Positions 1 to 4,361 of a stretch of 6,987 bases of DNA are shown piece after piece (positions within the stretch are counted from its first letter, which is position 1; each line of letters begins with the position of its first letter). Under the pieces are notes generated by a model. That model did not search any database. It had not been told where the DNA came from and was given only the letters and a program-made list of their open reading frames with translations. This DNA is from Pseudomonadota bacterium (lineage in GTDB: Bacteria > Desulfobacterota > Syntrophia > Syntrophales > JADFWA01): assembly GCA_015222855.1 (NCBI GenBank), contig JADFWA010000019.1, positions 1-6,987 of the forward strand. The letters run 5' to 3'. A program made the position numbers and the translations under genes.

Positions 1-111
1 AGGAATACATTGAGTATTTTGAGGATTAAAATCTGAACCTGACGCAGAGATTGCGGAAAATAGCCATTCTCGGACAGCCTCCTCGTGTCCATCCAGAAAT
101 GAGATGGACAC
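1..111 (-). CDS. Possible 5' end of an unidentified gene, cut by the window edge
   Basis: A reading frame beginning with GTG at 111-109 stays open for all 37 codons to the window edge. The GTG shares its first base with the last base of the HDOD stop codon (TAG, 113-111), a typical arrangement for translational coupling. The translation starts VSISFLDGHEEAVREWLF and looks like a plausible mixed-composition protein, but I do not recognise a family. There is no strong Shine-Dalgarno sequence before the GTG, and the start lies inside a 9-bp hairpin arm. An AGGAGG motif sits on the minus strand at about 83-78, but the ATG it would serve opens a frame that stops after 13 codons. With only 37 codons visible, this could be chance openness of a non-coding trailer. 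Confidence 0.3.
   Translation of the reverse strand, partial: MSISFLDGHEEAVREWLFSAISASGSDFNPQNTQCIP
85..111 (-). other. Stem-loop directly after the HDOD stop codon
   Basis: GTGTCCATC (85-93 on the plus strand) and GATGGACAC (103-111) form a perfect 9-bp inverted repeat with a 9-base loop. In the HDOD mRNA the stem begins at the last base of the stop codon. No U-run follows on the minus strand (the next bases are GAGGAGG), so it does not look like a standard intrinsic terminator. It could be a 3'-end stabilising hairpin, part of a factor-dependent terminator, or, if the overlapping GTG is a real start, a structure that hides that start until the upstream gene is translated. The repeat is seen directly; the role is inferred. 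Confidence 0.4.
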
Positions 112-980
112 TAACTCATGGCACTGAATAGAGAATAAATTCCATCCCTGGCGCCGTGCAGGTATGCCCTCATATCCTCCAGTTCTTTTTCCTTCATTTT
201 CAGAATTTTAAGATCCTCCTCGTCAATCTCAGGGGATACGGGGTTTCCTTCATCTCCAAGGCCAAGCTCTTGCGGCAGGACATTAGCGATTCGGAGTATG
301 GCAACATCGTTAGCATCTGTTCCTTCCGGTATTTCTGTTTGATGATGAAACTCGATGGGATTGCTGATCATGTCAGGGAACCTCCATCGCGTTAAAAGCA
401 TAGCGCCGACCTCACCATGATCGAAGCCGATTACTCTACGCTCTGCCATGTAAAGTTCTGCCTTTCCCCGGTTGTGGGTTTCTTCCAAGACCTGCTGAAA
501 AAGCTCACTGAAGAACTGATCCAGGACAATCTTGCCGATATCGTGAAGGAGGCCAATAATAAAAAGATGCCCCTTGTCATCACCCTTGCCGAACCTCTCC
601 CCAAATTCCTGCATCACAGTGGCCACAGCCAGGCTGTGTATCCATAGGCCTTCCTGCGAGAAATTGAGAGACTTTTTGCCGGAGGGCAGGCTGTGAATAA
701 CCCCTATGGAGAGAGCCAGGGACTTGACCATATTAAAGCCGAGCAGGGCCACCGCTCTTTCTAAATTCGATATCTCTTGTGAAAAGCCGTAATAAGCCGA
801 ATTGGCAACTTTCAGGATTTTTGATGTCAGTGCGGGATCGCGGAAAATCACATCGGTTACGTCTGAGGCGTTGCTCCTGTCACTTTCCGTCAGACTTAAA
901 AGTTTTGGAATTACCGCGGGAAGTGTGGGAAGCTCGTCTATCTTTGAATATATTTTTGCTCGAAGTTCTTTCTTTTCCAT
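111..980 (-). CDS. HDOD domain protein (HD-related output/signalling domain)
   Basis: A 289-residue cytoplasmic protein consisting mainly of an HDOD domain (about residues 14-235), with no signal peptide or membrane segment. Family hallmarks are LPTLPAV (17-23), FRDPALTSKILKVANSAYYG (46-65) and the helix with AVALLG (76-81). Several HD-type residues are kept: H115 in WIHSLAVA, H146-D147 in LLHDIGK, H188 and H212-H213. The position where true HD hydrolases often have the last metal-binding Asp reads Asn (N233 in RIANVL), so phosphodiesterase activity is doubtful. The last 45 residues are charged and helical. HDOD proteins usually act in signalling, motility or stress control without known catalysis; the partner here is unknown. 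The ATG at 980 is preceded by AGG eight bases upstream. Only 15 bases separate it from the pyk stop, so co-transcription with pyk is likely. Confidence 0.9.
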   Translation of the reverse strand: MEKKELRAKIYSKIDELPTLPAVIPKLLSLTESDRSNASDVTDVIFRDPALTSKILKVANSAYYGFSQEISNLERAVALLGFNMVKSLALSIGVIHSLPSGKKSLNFSQEGLWIHSLAVATVMQEFGERFGKGDDKGHLFIIGLLHDIGKIVLDQFFSELFQQVLEETHNRGKAELYMAERRVIGFDHGEVGAMLLTRWRFPDMISNPIEFHHQTEIPEGTDANDVAILRIANVLPQELGLGDEGNPVSPEIDEEDLKILKMKEKELEDMRAYLHGARDGIYSLFSAMS

Positions 981-995
981 ACATTCTACCTGTGC

Positions 996-2399
996 TTAAA
1001 GTATCTTTACCCTCAACATGTTGGTGGTGCCGGCAACCCAGACAGGATGGCCTGCCGTAATAACCACCAGATCTCCTTTCGATACCTGACCCGTTTCCAT
1101 GGCAGACTGGGCAGCGCTCTCGAGCATGTCGTCCGTATCCTTGGGGACAGCCACAAAACGTGGAAAACAGCCCCAGAAAAGGGAGAGTCTGCGTACAGTG
1201 ACCCGGTCAGGGGACAAGGCGATAATGGGCTGCCTGGGTCTGAAACGGGAGATATATTCTGCCGTCCGGCCGGACTGTGTGGTTGCAACGATGGCAGAGG
1301 CGTTCAGATGATCGGCCAGTACGCAGGAGGCGTGGGCCACGGACTCCGAAACCTCACTTTGAGGAATCAGTTGAAGATATTTATTGTGAGGGAAACCACT
1401 TTCAGCGCTTCCAACGATACGGCGCATGAACTGAACCGCCTTGACAGGGTGGCTGCCGTTAGCCGTTTCTTCAGAAAGCATGACCGCGTCGGTGCCATCC
1501 AGTACCGCGTTGGCCACATCAGTGGCCTCAGCGCGGGTAGGACGAGGTGAATCCACCATGGAACGGAGCATCTGAGTGGCAGTGATAACCGGTTTTCCCA
1601 TGATATTGGCCCTGCGGATCAGCATCTTCTGGATACTGGGGACATTTTCCAGGGGTATTTCCACACCCAGATCGCCGCGTGCTACCATAATGCCGTCGGA
1701 CACCTCAATAATATCATCAATCTGATCGATGGCTTCATGTTTTTCAATCTTGGCTATAACGGGGGCATTTCCGTTATTCTGACGGATAATCTCTTTTACC
1801 TGCAGGATGTCTTCAGCTCTTCTGACAAAGGACAGGGCGACATAATCCACCTCGTTTTCCAGGCCGAAAACAAGGTCTTTCCTGTCTTTGTCGGTCAGGG
1901 AAGGAACCTTGATAGTTCCGGTTGGCAGATTGATACCCTTGTGTGAGGTGAGAACACCGCCGGTAATAACTTCACAGTAAATCTCGGAATTGCTTGTTCC
2001 CTTGACGGTCAGTTCCATGGCGCCATCGGCCAGTAGAATCCGGTCTCCCTCGCTTACTTCAGCGGGCAGGTTTGCATAGGATACGGATACCCGTTCCCTG
2101 GTGCCCTCTACATTTTGACCGGTCAGGATAAAGTCATCCCCCGCTTCGAGTCGTATCCCCGGCTCCCTGATAATCCCCACCCGTATCTTTGGTCCCGCCA
2201 GGTCTTGTAATATTGCGACAGGTTGGTTCAGTTCATCGGAGATACTTCGTATGATATTGATCTTCTCTTTATGTTCCTGCCGGGTTCCGTGGGAAAAATT
2301 CAGCCTGGCCACGTTCATGCCACTTTTGATTAATTCTCCGATTATCTCTGGAGATTCACTGGTCGGGCCGATGGTGCAAACGATCTTTGTCCTGGTCAT
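996..2399 (-). CDS. pyk: Pyruvate kinase, predicted potassium-independent type
   Basis: Catalyses PEP + ADP to pyruvate + ATP, the last step of glycolysis, in the cytoplasm. At 467 residues it matches the usual bacterial length. The barrel starts with TKIVCTIGPTS and carries R32, N34, S36 and H37 (ARLNFSH), the lysine/glutamate pair K217/E219 in IAKIEKHE, D243 in VARGDLG and T275 in ITATQML, followed by the signature PRPTRAEATDVANAVLDGTD. The B-domain lid covers roughly 70-165 and the C-terminal regulatory domain about 345-467, including a TTQSGRTA phosphate-loop-like motif. The loop LQDLAGPKIRV has Leu67, Lys71 and Val74 where potassium-dependent enzymes have Thr, Glu and Thr. The frame extends upstream to a TTG at 2489, but I chose the ATG at 2399 because the family begins here and AAAAGGA lies seven bases upstream. 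The HDOD gene follows closely. Confidence 0.97.
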   Translation of the reverse strand: MTRTKIVCTIGPTSESPEIIGELIKSGMNVARLNFSHGTRQEHKEKINIIRSISDELNQPVAILQDLAGPKIRVGIIREPGIRLEAGDDFILTGQNVEGTRERVSVSYANLPAEVSEGDRILLADGAMELTVKGTSNSEIYCEVITGGVLTSHKGINLPTGTIKVPSLTDKDRKDLVFGLENEVDYVALSFVRRAEDILQVKEIIRQNNGNAPVIAKIEKHEAIDQIDDIIEVSDGIMVARGDLGVEIPLENVPSIQKMLIRRANIMGKPVITATQMLRSMVDSPRPTRAEATDVANAVLDGTDAVMLSEETANGSHPVKAVQFMRRIVGSAESGFPHNKYLQLIPQSEVSESVAHASCVLADHLNASAIVATTQSGRTAEYISRFRPRQPIIALSPDRVTVRRLSLFWGCFPRFVAVPKDTDDMLESAAQSAMETGQVSKGDLVVITAGHPVWVAGTTNMLRVKIL

Positions 2400-2406
2400 A
2401 GGCGTA

Positions 2407-2413
2407 TCCTTTT
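2407..2413 (-). promoter_or_regulatory. Ribosome binding site deciding the pyk start
   Basis: The minus strand reads AAAAGGA, then seven bases, then ATG at 2399-2397. This Shine-Dalgarno match supports the ATG over the in-frame TTG at 2489, which would add 30 residues unlike any pyruvate kinase N-terminus. Confidence 0.75.
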
Positions 2414-2440
2414 GTCCCGAAATGTTTTTTTGTGTTGTAT

Positions 2441-2469
2441 CGTATAACAATATGTCACACTGTTGTAAA
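2441..2469 (-). promoter_or_regulatory. Candidate sigma70-type promoter for pyk
   Basis: On the minus strand TTTACA (2469-2464, five of six matches to TTGACA) is followed by a 17-base spacer and TATACG (2446-2441, four of six matches to TATAAT). A TG sits one base before the -10 box (TGTTATACG), giving an extended -10. It would predict a 5' leader of about 35 bases before the pyk ATG. It lies in the 99-base gap between the glycosyltransferase stop and pyk, so pyk plus the HDOD gene may form their own transcription unit. No clear terminator was seen between the glycosyltransferase stop and this site, so read-through is also possible. Confidence 0.45.
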
Positions 2470-2498
2470 GCGATCTGTCTTTTCCACAAGCCATTCCG

Positions 2499-4220
2499 TT
2501 ACGTTGTAAACCCTGCGGTTTTCAACATATGGGCTATACGATGTTTCATGTCATGCCTTTTGAGAACCGCTTCCCTCCCGGCCAGAGTTATCTCTTTTCT
2601 TTTTTCGGGATGTTTCAGGTAATAATCCACACATTGATGGAGTTCCTCAATAGTGTTGCAGGCGATGATTTCCCGGCCAACGTCAAATAAATCCTTTAGG
2701 GCGCTGCTGTGCTCGGTCAGTAAAAACCCGCCGCATGACAGTACGTCAAAGACACGCATGGTAACGATATGTTTCTGAAAGAACCGGTTGATATCCAGGT
2801 TAACGGTGGCGGCATTGTAGATATAATTCAGTTCTTTGTGGTGCCCTGCATGGCCCTTATAATAGACGCCATCCCCGGCGATTGTTTCCCAGCCGGCGTC
2901 TCCCCACACATGAATCCCATGCGGGGCAAGGCCTGAAACGATCTTCATCCTCCTTTCCATGGCGGCAGTTTCACCGATGAGCATTTCTACATTGTAGATG
3001 GTTCCATCATGATTAAAGAAAGGCCTCTTGCCGGGTTCCATGTACCGTGCCAGTATTTTAGGGATACGGTATGTGTCCTCATCAAGACTCTGTTCCGTAA
3101 GGATTTCGTGAAAGATGCTGTCCGCATTCTTTCCCCCGGCCTCTTTACCAAAAAAGTTTGGAGGGATTTTCAAGAATATGGATTTCAGATCCTCAGCCTG
3201 CTCCATCATGGATGCCCCCACAAAGGAGACCTTCGCGCCATATCTCTGTTTCTGCTCAGGTGATATATCCAGCGGCCGCCTTTTGGCGGTGTTTGCGGCC
3301 AGGGGCAGGTATTCGACCTGCCTGAAACCGGCTTCCTGATAATGTTCTATGTATTGCGGATTGTAGGTAAAAATGAACCCTCTCGCATTTTGCTGTTCGG
3401 CATCGGGAATCCTGTCAACCACAGGGTCTATCTCCCAGCAGATAAATTTTGTCCGGTGGTTTTCCAGAAATGTTGCCAGGCCATGGAGATAGTTTATATG
3501 AAATACGGCATCAGGACAAAAATCCTTTAACTGGAAGGTCAGCTCTTCAGCGGATACATGCCGCGGCAGCCATGGAAGGACATCATGGCCCATGCTCCTC
3601 AATGTTTCAGCGACATCGTCGACAAAAAGACCGCCTTCACCCAATAAGACCCGAAGTTTCTTTTGCTGAATGTCTTTTTCTTCATAGAATTGCCGTTCCT
3701 TGTTATAGATCAGTGAAAGGACGGGATGGAAGAATGCCCCCATATTTTCTCGCAGGGAACGGAGGCGCGTCAGATCAGATCCCATGTATAACCTGATTCG
3801 CCCGGAAGAAATATAGGATATAAGGTCAATACGCGTCAACATCAACCTGATCAGCCAGGGATCGCGGTCATAGAGATGAAGAGTCCTTCCGGGGGGGTAT
3901 TGGGCAAGGAGCGCTTCCACATAATAGCCAAGCCCGACGCCAAAAATCAGGGCGTCACAATTGCCGTTATTTCGGCAAAAGGGTGCTGCCGTGTCCGAGG
4001 CTTCTTGTTGAGGATTTTCAAGTGTATTGAGTGTATGCCATGTATCTCTGTAGTTGACTTCAGCAACGGGCATATCGCGGGCGCTATTGACAAATCTCAC
4101 ATGAGAACTGTTTACCGGCCAGCGCAGCCTTTCGGCCATTTGTGGATTGACCTGGTCTATGGCCTGCAGATTTGCCATGAGGCGCTTTTGGGAAAAGGCT
4201 GGTATCCGGTCTGAGTTCAA
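2499..4220 (-). CDS. CgeB/DUF3880-type glycosyltransferase-like protein with MAF-like N-terminal domain
   Basis: A 573-residue soluble protein without signal peptide or membrane helices. Three parts can be read. Residues about 1-190 include DALIFGVGLGYYVEALL (89-105) followed by HLYDRDPWLIRLML (115-128), a Rossmann-like pattern resembling the DUF115/motility accessory factor group. Residues about 192-306 look like DUF3880 (MGHDVLPWLP, CPDAVFHINY, KFICWEIDPV, FTYNPQYIEHY, YLPLAAN). Residues about 425-565 match the C-terminal half of GT-B glycosyltransferases (Glyco_trans_1_2): HKELNYIYNAATVNLDIN, then MRVFDVLSCGGFLLTEHSS. It probably transfers sugar to a surface or flagellar acceptor; donor and acceptor cannot be read. 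The start is uncertain: TTG at 4220 has a weak AGAG upstream, and ATG at 4178 lacks a clear ribosome binding site. The preceding intergenic repeat and the 99-base gap to pyk suggest its own unit. Confidence 0.8.
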   Translation of the reverse strand: MNSDRIPAFSQKRLMANLQAIDQVNPQMAERLRWPVNSSHVRFVNSARDMPVAEVNYRDTWHTLNTLENPQQEASDTAAPFCRNNGNCDALIFGVGLGYYVEALLAQYPPGRTLHLYDRDPWLIRLMLTRIDLISYISSGRIRLYMGSDLTRLRSLRENMGAFFHPVLSLIYNKERQFYEEKDIQQKKLRVLLGEGGLFVDDVAETLRSMGHDVLPWLPRHVSAEELTFQLKDFCPDAVFHINYLHGLATFLENHRTKFICWEIDPVVDRIPDAEQQNARGFIFTYNPQYIEHYQEAGFRQVEYLPLAANTAKRRPLDISPEQKQRYGAKVSFVGASMMEQAEDLKSIFLKIPPNFFGKEAGGKNADSIFHEILTEQSLDEDTYRIPKILARYMEPGKRPFFNHDGTIYNVEMLIGETAAMERRMKIVSGLAPHGIHVWGDAGWETIAGDGVYYKGHAGHHKELNYIYNAATVNLDINRFFQKHIVTMRVFDVLSCGGFLLTEHSSALKDLFDVGREIIACNTIEELHQCVDYYLKHPEKRKEITLAGREAVLKRHDMKHRIAHMLKTAGFTT

Positions 4221-4273
4221 TGGGTAGTCTCTATAAAATTAGTTTTTCAATAAGTACTTGCTTTACTTACGGG

Positions 4274-4355
4274 AAAAACTACTCAGGTTATCGGGTTCAC
4301 GGTTAGTAGTTCTTTTACCTTGAACCGTGAACCGTGGAACTTTGAACCTGAGTAG
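4274..4355 (-). terminator. Candidate intrinsic terminator of ppdK formed by a nested inverted repeat
   Basis: Read on the minus strand just downstream of the ppdK stop, CTACTCAGGTT (4355-4345) pairs perfectly with AACCTGAGTAG (4289-4279), and TTTTT (4278-4274) follows at once, as in a rho-independent terminator. Inside lies a second perfect 11-bp stem (4333-4323 with 4304-4294) around an 18-base loop. The structure is much longer and less GC-rich than a classic terminator hairpin, so it may be a repeat element that happens to terminate transcription. Confidence 0.45.
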
Positions 4356-4361
4356 CTACTC
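4279..4361. repeat. REP/MITE-like intergenic inverted-repeat element
   Basis: The outer arms are 4279-4289 and 4345-4355 (CTACTCAGGTT / AACCTGAGTAG). The inner arms are 4294-4304 and 4323-4333 (GGTTCACGGTT / AACCGTGAACC). The right half also has a tandem 7-mer, GAACCGT twice (4322-4335), then GGAAC and TTTGAACC, so degenerate GAACC units recur. A perfect 12-bp palindrome GAGTAGCTACTC (4350-4361) closes the right side and touches the last base of the ppdK stop codon. This nested, repeat-built architecture is typical of small dispersed palindromic elements, but only one copy lies in the window, so dispersal is inference. Confidence 0.6.

Noticed and set aside
60..98. Tiny ORF after AGGAGG on the minus strand (ATG at about 67)
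   Set aside because: It stops after 13 codons and has no conserved feature; the AGGAGG may be incidental.
1047..1550. A 167-codon open frame on the plus strand opposite pyk
   Set aside because: Antisense to the pyruvate kinase C-terminal half; composition shows no family features.
2400..2489. N-terminal extension of pyk from a TTG at 2489
   Set aside because: The extra 30 residues do not resemble pyruvate kinase, the ATG at 2399 has a good ribosome binding site, and a candidate promoter lies within the extension.
4221..4278. A promoter for the glycosyltransferase gene (TTGAAA and TATAGA motifs)
   Set aside because: The two boxes are only nine bases apart and no alternative -35 lies at 16-18 bases from TATAGA; AT-richness alone is not enough.
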